From Pseudohalioglobus lutimaris (GTDB lineage Bacteria; Pseudomonadota; Gammaproteobacteria; Pseudomonadales; Halieaceae), in contig NZ_PKUS01000010.1 of assembly GCF_002866825.1 (NCBI RefSeq), forward strand, positions 157,514-221,513: a stretch of DNA of 64,000 bases. Reading direction: 5' to 3'. The notes under the pieces are model-generated. The model did not search any database. It was not told the origin of the DNA and saw nothing but the letters and a program-made list of their open reading frames with translations. The position numbers and the translations under genes were made by a program. Positions 15,287-24,700 of the stretch are shown here, one piece after another; position 1 is the first letter of the stretch, and each line of letters begins with the position of its first letter.

Positions 15287-15899
15287 CCGCGCGACCATAC
15301 TTGGGCAGGCGCAGATCAAACAGGATCGCGCAGGCGCGCAAGGTAAATGCCGCCGCAATCGAGGCAGGCAGGGCAATGAAATCGGGCACTGCAAAAGCTT
15401 GCATGGAGGTATAACAGAGGGCTCCCAGTAATGCAGCGGTCACGTATATCTCGGGCCCAAGCAACACGGGCTCCTTGTTCAACAGGGTGTCGCGGATCAT
15501 GGAACCGAAAGTAGCGGTCATCACGCCCATGCCTACCGCCACAATCGAGGGGGCATCAAGTTGCACGGCCTTGATCGCCCCCAGCACACTGAACAGTGCC
15601 ATACCCACCGCGTCTGCCCAGAGCAGTACTCTGTGCAGGGAGTTGAACAGCGGTGCCAGAAACCAGGTTGCAATGGAGGCGCCCAGGCAAATCCACAGGT
15701 ATTGCGTCTGCTGAAACCAGAAGACCTCATCGGCGCCAAGCAACAAGTCACGAACTGTGCCGCCGCCTATACCGGTGATAGTGCCGAAAAGGATGAACCC
15801 GAGCATATCGAGCTTTTGCTCGGCGGCTGCCAGCGCACCACTGACAGCAAACACGGCGGTCGCGACCATGTCGACGACCGTAATGGTCTCAGCCAGCAC
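15279..15899 (-). CDS. TRIC-type (YadS/UPF0126) membrane protein
   Basis: A 206-residue protein with seven hydrophobic helices. Two homologous halves are visible, each with a glycine-rich kink: 'GTITGIGGGTVRDLLLG' and 'GVMTATFGSMIRDTLLN'. The GGGTxRD and GxxRD signatures define bacterial trimeric intracellular cation channel homologues. Bacterial members form monovalent cation channels or have been linked to amino-acid uptake. It starts 3 bp after the double thioredoxin-fold gene ends, as part of the gltX operon. Confidence 0.88.
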   Translation of the reverse strand: MLAETITVVDMVATAVFAVSGALAAAEQKLDMLGFILFGTITGIGGGTVRDLLLGADEVFWFQQTQYLWICLGASIATWFLAPLFNSLHRVLLWADAVGMALFSVLGAIKAVQLDAPSIVAVGMGVMTATFGSMIRDTLLNKEPVLLGPEIYVTAALLGALCYTSMQAFAVPDFIALPASIAAAFTLRACAILFDLRLPKYGRADG

Positions 15900-15902
15900 G
15901 CT

Positions 15903-16661
15903 TCAGCTGCTGCCGCCGTAGTGGCTTACCAGGTAGGCAAGAATATCGGCAGACTCAAACAACCCGCTGTCCGTATTCGGGTCGAATAAGTAGGGAATGG
16001 ACACCCTGCCCTCCCGGTGCTGCAGATGACGGCGGTTTTCCAGCACACTTTCCGGGACAACCTTCAATGCCTTGCGCACCGGCGGCAACAGCCACTCCTG
16101 CAAGCGGCTGCGACCACAGTTGCGTACCACGTAGGGCATTTCCATTTCGCATAGCTTTTCACGCACCAGCCGGGCATAGGGGCTGGATTCAAAACTGTAC
16201 AGCTCAAGCAGTTCAGCCGGAAGGACACCCGGGCGGGCCTGCATGCCCCGGTTCATGCGCGGTGCGCTGGCCAGCATGGAGCCTGCCGTTTGTAATGCAC
16301 CCAGGCGCCACTTCAACGGGGGCTTGCCGTCACCGTAGGTGGCGAACAGGTACTCGATGATATCCAGCGACTCATAGAGCTCGGCGCCGGTGTTCGGGTC
16401 AACCAGATAGGGAAACTGTGCCTTGCCGCCGCGCGCTTCCAACTCCGGTCGGAACCGCTCACCACCCTTCGGGCAGGGCAGAATCAGCACGTCCAGATCC
16501 AGCTCTGTGAGCGCCTCGCGTACAAGACGGCAGTACGGGCAGTTTTCTATGTCGTATAGCTGCACCAGTTCTGCAGGTTTGTCTGCGATGCGCTGTACCT
16601 GAATGCCGTTGGTACCGCGAATCAGCGTTGAGACCAGCGACCCGGCGAGATTGAAAGCCAT
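15903..16661 (-). CDS. Tandem thioredoxin-fold (GST N-terminal) protein
   Basis: A 252-residue protein made of two GST-N/glutaredoxin-like domains. Domain 1 (about residues 32-110) has 'LYDIENCPYCRLVREALTELDLDV', 'PYLVDPNTG' and 'LYESLDIIEYL'. Domain 2 (about 152-245) repeats this as 'LYSFESSPYARLVREKLCEMEMPY', 'IPYLFDPNTD' and 'LFESADILAYL'. Domain 1 keeps the C-P-Y-C redox motif, whereas domain 2 has S-P-Y-A and cannot form a disulfide. It probably handles glutathione adducts or acts in disulfide exchange. No alpha-helical GST C-domain is present. It lies between gltX and the TRIC gene. Confidence 0.85.
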   Translation of the reverse strand: MAFNLAGSLVSTLIRGTNGIQVQRIADKPAELVQLYDIENCPYCRLVREALTELDLDVLILPCPKGGERFRPELEARGGKAQFPYLVDPNTGAELYESLDIIEYLFATYGDGKPPLKWRLGALQTAGSMLASAPRMNRGMQARPGVLPAELLELYSFESSPYARLVREKLCEMEMPYVVRNCGRSRLQEWLLPPVRKALKVVPESVLENRRHLQHREGRVSIPYLFDPNTDSGLFESADILAYLVSHYGGSS

Positions 16662-16697
16662 AAGTAGATTCCTTGGTTTGTTGAGGATGACTGGGTG

Positions 16698-18179
16698 CTA
16701 CAAGGCCTGGTATTCCTTCTCCAGGCGTTTCATCGCTTTCTTGGATACGCCGCCCAGTACCGTGATGGCATGCCGTAGACGCGCACGGCTCATATCCGGA
16801 CCCAACATCTCCATTGAGTCGACCACTGAAAACGAGGCGGTGGTGCCGGCGATAGCGACAAATATCGGTGCCAGGAAATCTTTCACTTTTACGCCATGGG
16901 CATCGGCAACGGCTTTCAGTTCGCTCCAGATGGCATCGCGATTCCATTGCTGCAGCGCCTCCATGCGCCACAGGGCAAACTGCAGACCCTTGACCACATC
17001 CTCCCGCTCTCCTTTGACGGCGGCAAAGCTGTCCTCGGTAATGGGTAGCGTGCCAGAAACCAGGAAGCTTGCCAGCGGTGCAAAATCACTGAGGGTCTCC
17101 ATGCGTTTCTGCGCGTGGGGCAAAACCTTTTTCAGGTTTTCCTCATTGAAGGCCCACTCGGTCAGCCGTTGCGCCAGCTGTTGCGTGTCCAGGTCTTCGC
17201 GAATCCACAGGCCATTGAGCCAGGACAGCTTCTCGACGTCGAAAATGGGGCCACCCAGCGACACACGTTGGATATCAAAATTGTCCTGCATCTGCTGCAG
17301 CGAGAATTTCTCGCTTTCATCGGGCATGGACCAGCCCATGCGGCCCAGGTAGTTGAGCAGCGCCTCGGGGAGAAAACCCATGCGCTGGTAGTACAGAATG
17401 CTGGTGGGGTTCTTGCGCTTCGAGAGTTTGGATTTATCCGGGTTACGCAGCAACGGCAGGTGGCACAGCTGTGGCATCTCCCAGCCAAAGTACTCATAGA
17501 GCAACTTGTGCTTGGGCGCGGAGTTGATCCACTCCTCTCCGCGCAGCACGTGGGTAATACCCATTAGATGATCGTCGACCACGTTGGCCAGGTGATACGT
17601 GGGCATGCCATCTGACTTGAGCAGGATTTGCGCGTCTACCATGCTCCAGTCCAGTTCAATCGTGCCCCGCAGCATGTCCTCCACTACACAGGCGCCCTCG
17701 CCCTCAGGTACGATCATCCTTATCACGTAAGGCTCCCCGGCGGCCTCACGCTTCGCCACTTCCTCCTCTGGGAGGCGCAGGTCAGATGCCTTGAGCGCAT
17801 TGCTGCTGCCGGCGGCACGCTGCGCCTCTCGCAGTTCATTGAGCTCTTCAGCGGTACGATAACAGACAAAGGCGTTGCCCTGGTCTACCAACTGGCGGGC
17901 ATACTTTTCATAGATCGCCATACGCTCGCTCTGGCGATAGGGGCCGTGGTCGCCGCCCGCGTCCGGGCCCTCATCCCACTGCAACCCCAGCCAGTTCAGC
18001 GAGTCGAGAATGGCTTGTTCAGATTCGGGGGTGCTGCGAGCCTGATCGGTATCTTCAATGCGCAGAATGAACTGCCCGCCATGCGCGCGGGCAAAGCACA
18101 TATTGAAAAGAGCAATATAGGCGGTCCCCACATGGGGGTCACCGGTGGGGGATGGCGCTACTCGGGTACGAACGGTCAT
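16698..18179 (-). CDS. gltX: Glutamate--tRNA ligase
   Basis: A 493-residue class I aminoacyl-tRNA synthetase that charges tRNA-Glu in the cytoplasm. The HIGH-type motif is '[13 protein letters not shown]' (residues about 8-20) and the KMSKS-type motif is 'KLSKRKNP' (about 253-260). The zinc-finger region normally between them is reduced. The catalytic domain, '[28 protein letters not shown]' and the C-terminal anticodon-binding helices are all complete, and the length is normal. It heads a four-gene operon (gltX, double thioredoxin-fold, TRIC, ychJ). Confidence 0.97.
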   Translation of the reverse strand: MTVRTRVAPSPTGDPHVGTAYIALFNMCFARAHGGQFILRIEDTDQARSTPESEQAILDSLNWLGLQWDEGPDAGGDHGPYRQSERMAIYEKYARQLVDQGNAFVCYRTAEELNELREAQRAAGSSNALKASDLRLPEEEVAKREAAGEPYVIRMIVPEGEGACVVEDMLRGTIELDWSMVDAQILLKSDGMPTYHLANVVDDHLMGITHVLRGEEWINSAPKHKLLYEYFGWEMPQLCHLPLLRNPDKSKLSKRKNPTSILYYQRMGFLPEALLNYLGRMGWSMPDESEKFSLQQMQDNFDIQRVSLGGPIFDVEKLSWLNGLWIREDLDTQQLAQRLTEWAFNEENLKKVLPHAQKRMETLSDFAPLASFLVSGTLPITEDSFAAVKGEREDVVKGLQFALWRMEALQQWNRDAIWSELKAVADAHGVKVKDFLAPIFVAIAGTTASFSVVDSMEMLGPDMSRARLRHAITVLGGVSKKAMKRLEKEYQAL

Positions 18180-18261
18180 GATGGTCCTGACAGGATTTCG
18201 GGAGCGGCGATTATACGGACTCTACCCGGCAAATCCCACCGCAACCGGGTGAACTCAGGTC

Positions 18262-18906
18262 TCAGCCGAGCATCGCCGCCATGGCCTCATTTTCGATGGT
18301 CAGGGCTTGCGCAACCGGCGGATGTGCCTTCACTCGCTCAATAAACGCGGTGTACCGCGGCCAACGCGCCGCGTCCACGGTGTAGCCGCCCACTGCGGCG
18401 TTAATCGTGGGAGAAACCAGGGCAATGTCGGCCGTACAGAAGTGACCAAACAGAAAACCCTGCTCGGGTACACGGCTCTCCAGGTAATCCAGCACCGGGG
18501 GCAAGGAGTCTTCAACAGCACTGCGTACACGCTGCTCATCAGGCTCCTGCTGGCGTAACTTCGGGTTGATGAAGTTCTCAATAAACGGAACGGACATGAA
18601 CTCAAGCAGGCGCGTATCACCATACTCCTCGAGGAAGCGCGCGCTGGCACGGTCTTCAGGGCTGGATGGCATGGTCGAGGGAGACGGGTATTTCTCTTCG
18701 AGATACTCACAGATGACACTGGAGTCGGGAAGGACCAAATCCCCGTCTATCAACACCGGAATCTTCTTCAGTGGGCTGATAGATTCAAAGTCTTCCGGCA
18801 TCATTCCGGGTATCACCACTTCTGTTTCGTAGTCGATACCCTTGACCGCAAGGATAGCCGCGACCTTGCGTACGTAGGGGGACAAATGAGCGCCGATCAG
18901 TTTCAT
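18262..18906 (-). CDS. Glutathione S-transferase family protein
   Basis: A complete 214-residue GST. The N-terminal thioredoxin fold reads 'MKLIGAHLSPYVRKVAAILAVKGIDYE' (serine in 'LSPYVRKV' is the likely catalytic residue), with cis-proline 'KIPVLIDGDLVLPDSSVICEYLEEKYP' (glutathione gamma-glutamyl contacts D-S-S). The helical C-domain contains 'GHFCTADIALVSPTINAAVGG'. Such enzymes conjugate or transfer glutathione in the cytoplasm. It sits 34 bp after truC in an apparent asparaginase-truC-gst operon. Confidence 0.9.
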   Translation of the reverse strand: MKLIGAHLSPYVRKVAAILAVKGIDYETEVVIPGMMPEDFESISPLKKIPVLIDGDLVLPDSSVICEYLEEKYPSPSTMPSSPEDRASARFLEEYGDTRLLEFMSVPFIENFINPKLRQQEPDEQRVRSAVEDSLPPVLDYLESRVPEQGFLFGHFCTADIALVSPTINAAVGGYTVDAARWPRYTAFIERVKAHPPVAQALTIENEAMAAMLG

Positions 18907-18940
18907 GATGTTTCCTTATTTGAGTTATCGCTTTACAGTC

Positions 18941-19678
18941 CTAGCAGTGTAGCACCTGATCGTGCCAGTCGAAGGCCTCAATCACCCTCCCCCATGCATC
19001 GTCCAGGCCCGCTGATAAAACAACCGGGTCACCGGTCACCGGATGAACCAGCGACATGGAGCTGCAAGCCAGCAGCAGGCGCGGGCAAGCGTAGTGTTCG
19101 CGGAAAAACCGGTTATGCACTCCCTTACCGTACTTGGCATCACCGATTATGGGATACCCAAGATGCTTCATATGACGCCGCAGCTGGTGTTTGCGGCCCT
19201 GCACTGGCCTGAGTTCAGCCAGTGAGTAACGTGTCTGCGGATAGCGCTCAACGGCAATTGGCAACTCCGCCCTGGCCAGACGGCGATAGCCGGTGATCGC
19301 TTCAACAGCCGGCCTATCCTGCGTACGGTCACGATCAGCGACCTTATCCGGCCTGTCGCGCAGCGGATGGTCGACTACGCCTGCCTCAGGGCACCAGCCT
19401 CGCAGCACTGCCAGATAGGTCTTCCTGACTTTGCGCGCCGCAAACTGGTCCGACAAGCTGCGCGCTATCCGGGAGTTGAGGGCAAACAACAGCACGCCCG
19501 AGGTGGGCTTGTCGAGCCGGTGCACGGGGTAAACGCGCTGGCCGATCTGGTCGCGCAGAAGCTGCAGCGCAAAACGTGTTTCGTGACGGTCTATCGGGCT
19601 GCGGTGGACCAACAGGCCGCTGGGCTTGTCGATCGCAACCAGGTGCTCGTCCCGATAGATGACCGGGAGCTGCTCCAT
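18941..19678 (-). CDS. truC: tRNA pseudouridine synthase TruC-like
   Basis: The frame is open much further upstream, but I choose ATG 19678 (MEQLPVIYRDEHLVAIDKPSG), 4 bp after the asparaginase stop. The 245-residue protein has the RluA/TruC-family catalytic motif 'VYPVHRLDKPTSGVLLFALN' with the essential Asp in H-R-L-D. It also has 'ALRP..GRKHQLRRHMKHLGYPIIGDAKYGKGVHNRFFREH', typical of TruC, which makes pseudouridine-65 in tRNA-Ile and tRNA-Asp. An rRNA target of an RluA paralogue is the main alternative, but length and the GVHNR stretch favour TruC. Confidence 0.85.
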   Translation of the reverse strand: MEQLPVIYRDEHLVAIDKPSGLLVHRSPIDRHETRFALQLLRDQIGQRVYPVHRLDKPTSGVLLFALNSRIARSLSDQFAARKVRKTYLAVLRGWCPEAGVVDHPLRDRPDKVADRDRTQDRPAVEAITGYRRLARAELPIAVERYPQTRYSLAELRPVQGRKHQLRRHMKHLGYPIIGDAKYGKGVHNRFFREHYACPRLLLACSSMSLVHPVTGDPVVLSAGLDDAWGRVIEAFDWHDQVLHC

Positions 19679-19682
19679 ATGC

Positions 19683-20747
19683 TCAGTACTTGTCGAAGTA
19701 GCCCTGAACCTGTGCCGGGTCCCTGGTTTTGGTGAGCACCAGTTTAAGCAGCACTCTTGACTGTGCGGGGTTGAGCTCGCCGGAAGCGACTGTACCCAGT
19801 GCGTCATCGTCAATCTCAACCTTGCGCCCCACAGTGCCGCTGGTAACGCGTGTCGATCGCACCACCACCACACCCTGCTTTACTGCGCGCGCTACGGCCG
19901 CTACTGCAGCGCCAGTCATATTGCCGTTGCCAACGCCCGCCGTGACGATCCCCTTCGCGCCATTGGCCACGGCAGCATCCACCAGGTCCGGAGACACACC
20001 CGCGGAAATGTATATGACGTCAACACGTGGCAAAACGCCCAGGTCGTCTACAGAAAACGTCGAATCACGGGTATGCGTGCGGTAGGGATGCCGGAACCAG
20101 CGATTGTCGCCGTACAAGGTCGCCCCCATTAAACCGCGCTCTGCCGAAACGAATGTCTGTACGTCTGTGGTACTGGTCTTGGTCATGCCACGGGCACCGT
20201 GGATATCATCGTTGATAACCACTAACACACCGCGCCCTGCCGCCTCCGGGTCGGCGGCAACGGCCACCGCATTGAAAATATTGAGTGGACCATCAGCGGA
20301 CAGCGCAGTCGCCGGGCGCATTGCGGCGGTCATCACCACAGGCTTGTTACTGTCGACCACCAGATTGAGAAAGTAAGCAGTCTCCTCAATCGTATCGGTG
20401 CCATGAGTGATCACCACGCCATCAACATCGTCCTGCGCCAGTAACGAATTCGTTCGCTGCGCCAACTGCAACCAGATACTGTCATCCATGTCCTGGCTGC
20501 CAACATTCGCCACCTGCTCGCCACGAATGTTCGCCAGTTCCTGCAACTGCGGCACTGCCTCCATGAGCGCTTGAACACCTACCTGACCAGAACTGTATCC
20601 GGCTTGCGTACCCGTCGCGGCGGCCCCGGCAATGGTGCCCCCGGTAGCGAGAATAACGATATTGGCCTTCATGGTCTCCCCCGACTGGGCAGCGAAACTC
20701 AGGATTAACACACTGATGAACGTCAGTAGCCTGAAGTTTGCATGCAT
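19683..20747 (-). CDS. Periplasmic L-asparaginase (type II)
   Basis: I choose ATG 20747 (MHANFRLLTFISVLILSFAAQSG), which gives a signal peptide and has GAGGTG upstream. The 354-residue protein hydrolyses asparagine to aspartate and ammonia, probably in the periplasm. Catalytic motifs are 'ILATGGTIAGAA' (first threonine nucleophile), 'GSQDMDD', 'VITHGTDTIEETAYFL' (second threonine and aspartate) and the later 'KGIVTAGVGNGN', all intact. It has family-typical length, overlaps no other gene, and leads truC. Confidence 0.92.
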   Translation of the reverse strand: MHANFRLLTFISVLILSFAAQSGETMKANIVILATGGTIAGAAATGTQAGYSSGQVGVQALMEAVPQLQELANIRGEQVANVGSQDMDDSIWLQLAQRTNSLLAQDDVDGVVITHGTDTIEETAYFLNLVVDSNKPVVMTAAMRPATALSADGPLNIFNAVAVAADPEAAGRGVLVVINDDIHGARGMTKTSTTDVQTFVSAERGLMGATLYGDNRWFRHPYRTHTRDSTFSVDDLGVLPRVDVIYISAGVSPDLVDAAVANGAKGIVTAGVGNGNMTGAAVAAVARAVKQGVVVVRSTRVTSGTVGRKVEIDDDALGTVASGELNPAQSRVLLKLVLTKTRDPAQVQGYFDKY

Positions 20748-20900
20748 GGCGTACACCTCGCCTGTTAGAAGGGCCACGAGTATCGGCCAATTGGTGGCGC
20801 CACTCAAGCCTGAACGATTGCGGGTAAATCAGCGTAGCGGCATTTTTCACCGATTTGAAACCCCGTAGAAAAACCAGTTCAGGTAAAATCAGCGCAGAAA

Positions 20901-21938
20901 ATGGAAACCTCATCTCATATGTCTGTACAACCCGACACATTGTCCCGGCGTTTTTGCATCGCCCCCATGATGGACTGGTCCGACCGCCACTGTCGTTACT
21001 TCTGGCGCCTGCTGACCAGACAGGCGCTGCTGTACACGGAAATGGTGACCACCGGTGCGTTAATTCACGGGGACAGGGAGCGTTTTCTCCATTACAGCGA
21101 GGAGGAACACCCGGTCGCCCTGCAACTGGGTGGTTCGGATCCCGCAGAACTGGCACGCTGCGCCCAATGGGCCCAGGAATGGGGCTATGACGAGGTCAAC
21201 CTGAACTGCGGCTGCCCCTCGGACCGGGTGCAGTCTGGACTCTTCGGCGCCTGCCTGATGGCGCAGCCCGAGCGCGTAGCCGCCGGCGTACGCGCGATGC
21301 TTGACAGCTGCGACCTGCCGGTAACGGTGAAGCATCGAATCGGGATTGACGATATGGAGACCTATCAGCAGATGCTGGACTTTGTCGCGCCGGTGGCAGA
21401 GGCAGGCTGCGAGGTCTTTATCGTGCATGCTCGCAAAGCCTGGCTACAGGGACTCTCGCCCAAAGAGAATCGAGAAATCCCCCCGCTGAATTACCCCTGG
21501 GTCTACCGCCTGAAACAGGATCTTCCGCACCTTGAAATCATTATCAATGGCGGCATCAACAACCTGGACGAAGCCGAGGCACACCTGGCGCACGTGGACG
21601 GCGTGATGATTGGCCGCCAGGCTTACCACAACCCGTGGATGCTCGCAGAGGTTGATTCGAGACTGTTTAACATGGACAGGATTGCGGAATCCCGAGATGA
21701 TGTCATCAGCGGACTGCTCCCCTACGTGGAGCGGCAACTCAAGCAGGGCACGCACCTGAATCATATTACCCGGCACCTGCTCGGCCTCTACCAGGGTGTC
21801 CCCGGCGCCCGCAAGTTCAGGCGCCATCTCAGCGAGAATGCCCACAGGCAGGGCGCGGGGTTAGAGGTGCTGACAGACGCCTTCAACAAGGTGAGTCAAA
21901 CCCGGACGGAAGTCTCTGACGCATTAACAGGAAGCTAA
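20901..21938 (+). CDS. dusA: tRNA-dihydrouridine(20/20a) synthase
   Basis: A 345-residue FMN enzyme that reduces uridine 20/20a in the D-loop of tRNA. 'RFCIAPMMDWSDRHCRYFWRLL' is the DusA-specific N-terminus. 'VNLNCGCPSDRVQSGLFGACLM' contains the catalytic cysteine, 'KHRIGIDD' and 'IVHARKAWLQGLSPKENR' bind FMN and tRNA, and 'INGGINNLDEAEAHLAHVDGVMIGRQAYHNPWML' follows. ATG 20919 is an alternative start. It is divergent from asparaginase (153 bp gap) and only 3 bp ahead of tal. Confidence 0.96.
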   Translation: METSSHMSVQPDTLSRRFCIAPMMDWSDRHCRYFWRLLTRQALLYTEMVTTGALIHGDRERFLHYSEEEHPVALQLGGSDPAELARCAQWAQEWGYDEVNLNCGCPSDRVQSGLFGACLMAQPERVAAGVRAMLDSCDLPVTVKHRIGIDDMETYQQMLDFVAPVAEAGCEVFIVHARKAWLQGLSPKENREIPPLNYPWVYRLKQDLPHLEIIINGGINNLDEAEAHLAHVDGVMIGRQAYHNPWMLAEVDSRLFNMDRIAESRDDVISGLLPYVERQLKQGTHLNHITRHLLGLYQGVPGARKFRRHLSENAHRQGAGLEVLTDAFNKVSQTRTEVSDALTGS

Positions 21939-21941
21939 TTC

Positions 21942-22895
21942 GTGAACAACAAACTCGAGCAACTCAAAGCCATCACCGATGTCGTGGCCGACACCGGCGA
22001 CATAGAAGCCATTCGCCGTTTCCAGCCGACGGACGCCACCACCAACCCTTCACTACTGCTCAAGGCCGCTGCCTTGCCCCACTACGCAGAACTGCTGACA
22101 GCGGCGAAAACGTGGGCCAGCGAACAGGGCGGCTCTGGTCAAGAACAACTGGAACACTGCTGTGACCGTTTTGCCGTCGACGTGGGCAAGGAGATCCTCG
22201 GTATCGTACCTGGACGAATTTCCACCGAGGTGGATGCGCGTCTTTCATTCAACCGCACGGCCACGGTGGAGCGCGCAAAGAAGCTGATCGGCATGTACGA
22301 GGAAGCGGGCATCGGTCGCGAACGCATCCTGATCAAGACAGCCTCCACCTGGGAGGGCATCTGCGCCGCCCGGGAGCTGGAAAAAGAGGGCATCAATTGC
22401 AACCTGACCCTGCTGTTCGGCTTCGGCCAGGCAGCGGCCTGTGCCGACGCGGGCGTGTTTCTGATCTCCCCCTTCGTGGGCCGCATTCTCGACTGGTACA
22501 AGGCCAACACAGACCTGCAGATCAACAGTCCCCAGGACGACCCCGGCGTACAATCGGTGAGCCGCATCTATAACTACTACAAACAGCATGGCTATAGCAC
22601 CGTGGTGATGGGTGCGAGCTTTCGCAACGCAGGGGAAATTGAAGCACTGGCAGGCTGTGACCGTTTGACCATCAGCCCCGCCCTGCTGGAGAAACTGGCC
22701 GCAGACCACAATGAACTGCCGCGGCAACTGCGTCCCGACGATGTCAGTACTGAGACGTCCAAATACAGCCCGGATGAGGCTGCGTTTCGCTACGAGCTGA
22801 ATGCCGATGCAATGGCCACGGAGAAACTGGCAGAGGGGATTCGTAACTTTGTCGCCGACCAGATCAAACTGGAACAGCTGATCAGCCAGGGTTGA
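21942..22895 (+). CDS. tal: Transaldolase
   Basis: A 317-residue class I aldolase of the non-oxidative pentose phosphate pathway, TalB type. '[17 protein letters not shown]', '[11 protein letters not shown]'-type sequence (here '[14 protein letters not shown]') and '[31 protein letters not shown]' with the Schiff-base lysine are all present, followed by '[14 protein letters not shown]'-type sequence. The start is GTG 21942 with GGAAG upstream, 3 bp after dusA. Full length, cytoplasmic. Confidence 0.97.
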   Translation: MNNKLEQLKAITDVVADTGDIEAIRRFQPTDATTNPSLLLKAAALPHYAELLTAAKTWASEQGGSGQEQLEHCCDRFAVDVGKEILGIVPGRISTEVDARLSFNRTATVERAKKLIGMYEEAGIGRERILIKTASTWEGICAARELEKEGINCNLTLLFGFGQAAACADAGVFLISPFVGRILDWYKANTDLQINSPQDDPGVQSVSRIYNYYKQHGYSTVVMGASFRNAGEIEALAGCDRLTISPALLEKLAADHNELPRQLRPDDVSTETSKYSPDEAAFRYELNADAMATEKLAEGIRNFVADQIKLEQLISQG

Positions 22896-22907
22896 GAGAT
22901 GAAATGG

Positions 22908-23390
22908 TCAGCCGTGTTCCAGAGCTGACATCAGGTCCTTGAATCTCACCCGGTTCTCCTCCGAGAGACCCATGAGCACCCGGTGAGCCTCTATGACCTT
23001 CTCCTTCACCGCAGCCTCACTGTCTTCAATCTGGGGAATTTCGCGTATTTCCTCGGGATTGGCACAGGCTTCCTCATGCAGTTCGAACAGATGCTGGAAA
23101 CCCATACTCCTGAGCAGCCGGTTGATACCCGGTTCGCAGGAATAAATCGCAGGTTTGAAACCAAAGCGCTCCTCCACCTGCAGGGCCAGCTTCGCCAGAA
23201 GCCCCAGTGTGGTGGAGTCGATTCCCTCCGCGTCGCAAAGATCCACCCAGACACTGGCGAACTGGGGATCTGCGAACATCTTTTGAATGTATTCATCGAT
23301 GGTTGTGCACAGCGTAAGGCGCACATCACCCACCATGCGAATAACGTAGGCGCCATTATGACTGGCGGCCAGTATCTTTCCTTCCTGCAT
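22908..23390 (-). CDS. STAS-domain anti-sigma factor antagonist
   Basis: A 160-residue protein from ATG 23390, starting 1 bp after the stop of the phosphatase gene. The STAS domain (residues about 1-100) contains 'VWVDLCDAEGIDSTTLGLLAKLALQVEE', with the phosphorylatable serine or threonine in the 'D-S-T-T-L' loop. A 60-residue C-terminal helix-rich tail follows. STAS antagonists are dephosphorylated by PP2C partners and then release a sigma factor or other target. The matching kinase/anti-sigma protein is not encoded in this window. Confidence 0.88.
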   Translation of the reverse strand: MQEGKILAASHNGAYVIRMVGDVRLTLCTTIDEYIQKMFADPQFASVWVDLCDAEGIDSTTLGLLAKLALQVEERFGFKPAIYSCEPGINRLLRSMGFQHLFELHEEACANPEEIREIPQIEDSEAAVKEKVIEAHRVLMGLSEENRVRFKDLMSALEHG

Positions 23391-23391
23391 C

Positions 23392-24573
23392 TCAGCCTCG
23401 CTTGCTGACGAACAGCGCGGCGATATCATCCGGGGCTTCACCCACCTGGTCAAGTCCCAGTCTGGTCACCATCTCTTCAGGCGATGAGGCGGCCTGGGCA
23501 AATACGTCGAGAAAGTACCGTTCTTTCTCGATCAGGTTCTTCGGCGGTAGTATCTCCAGAATACCGTCTGAGAACAGCGCCAGCATAAAGCTGTCCGGTA
23601 ATTCGATCACGTGTTCCTCGAAGGTGGCGCCCTCCATAATGCCAACGGCAGAGCCCTCTCCCTCCAGGTAGCGAGCGCCCTTTTCACACACCAGCACCGG
23701 CTGCGGCAAGTGTCCGGCCACACTATAACGCAGGGAGTTGGTATGCAGGTCGAGTACGCCCACGACCATGGTCGCAAACTTGCCGACCTCCAGGTCAAGA
23801 AGTTCCTCATTGGCCAGCTTGAGCAGGCTAACCGGGCTGAGAATGGTGTCGTCGTTGCGACGCAGGAAATCGGAGCGTTTGCGCGCAAACAGATTCTTCA
23901 ACAGGACCGTGGCAAAGGCGGAGGAACTGCCATGCCCGGAAACGTCTGCCATGAAAAACGTGACGAAGTGCTCGCCCACGGTGAAATAATCGGTAAAGTC
24001 GCCACTGAGATAAAACGACGGAATCACGGTGTGGCTGAATACGTAGTCTTCGAGGATCAACGGCGTGGTAGGAAGCATGCGCATTTGCACCTGGCGCCCC
24101 GCCTGCTGGTCTTGCTCCAGCATCTTGACGGTGCCGCGTAGCTCGGTATTGGCCGCTTCCAGACTCTGGCGGGACTGCTCCAGTTCACGCCTTACCTGGC
24201 GTTGCCGTGTGCAGCGTTCCATGGAGCGCTTCAGGGCCTGGACATCGTCGATGGGACGTACAAAGTAGTCGCTGGCACCCACACGCAGGGCACGCAGCAT
24301 ACGCTCGGCTTTGGCCTCGTCACTAAGCAGAATCACCGGAATCTGCACATCCATTTCCTTGAGCGTACGGCTGGCAAATTCCCAGCTCAGGCCCTCCATA
24401 TCCATCTCGCACAGGATGACGTCAAGGTCTGGCCGGTGATGCAGGTATTCACGCGCAGCATTGGCGTCCGTAAACACCTCTGTACTGTAGCCAAGCTCCC
24501 TTACCAGTTGCGCCAGGGCTGCTACACGTTCCTCATCGTAATCAGCGACAAGTGCGGTACCAATAGGATCCAT
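23392..24573 (-). CDS. Response regulator with PP2C (SpoIIE-type) phosphatase output
   Basis: I choose ATG 24573 (MDPIGTALVADYDEERVAAL); the frame runs further up without protein-like sequence. The 393-residue protein has a receiver domain (about 1-120; 'LDVILCEMDMEG' with the phospho-acceptor aspartate, 'LSDEAKAERML', 'VRPIDDVQALKRS'). A coiled linker (about 125-165) and a PP2C/SpoIIE phosphatase (about 170-390; 'SGDFTDYFTVGEHFVTFFMADVSGHGSSSAFA', 'FSDGILEI', 'DDIAALFV' metal aspartates) follow. It should dephosphorylate the STAS protein encoded next. The mlaA-phosphatase-STAS order resembles a Pseudomonas locus I recall (PA2800-PA2797). Confidence 0.9.
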   Translation of the reverse strand: MDPIGTALVADYDEERVAALAQLVRELGYSTEVFTDANAAREYLHHRPDLDVILCEMDMEGLSWEFASRTLKEMDVQIPVILLSDEAKAERMLRALRVGASDYFVRPIDDVQALKRSMERCTRQRQVRRELEQSRQSLEAANTELRGTVKMLEQDQQAGRQVQMRMLPTTPLILEDYVFSHTVIPSFYLSGDFTDYFTVGEHFVTFFMADVSGHGSSSAFATVLLKNLFARKRSDFLRRNDDTILSPVSLLKLANEELLDLEVGKFATMVVGVLDLHTNSLRYSVAGHLPQPVLVCEKGARYLEGEGSAVGIMEGATFEEHVIELPDSFMLALFSDGILEILPPKNLIEKERYFLDVFAQAASSPEEMVTRLGLDQVGEAPDDIAALFVSKRG

Positions 24574-24700
24574 ACGGGCTTTTTTTACGTGTTGTGATGC
24601 AGATGACACTACGCCCATCACCGGACGCAGGCAACCACGCCTGCCCCGGTTTGGGCAGGATTTCACACTTTTGCGGGTAATCGGCCGGGAGCGGTGTTGA

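Noticed and set aside
18941..19873. 310-residue version of the pseudouridine synthase
   Set aside because: The first 65 codons overlap the asparaginase gene and are not protein-like; ATG 19678 gives the expected TruC start.
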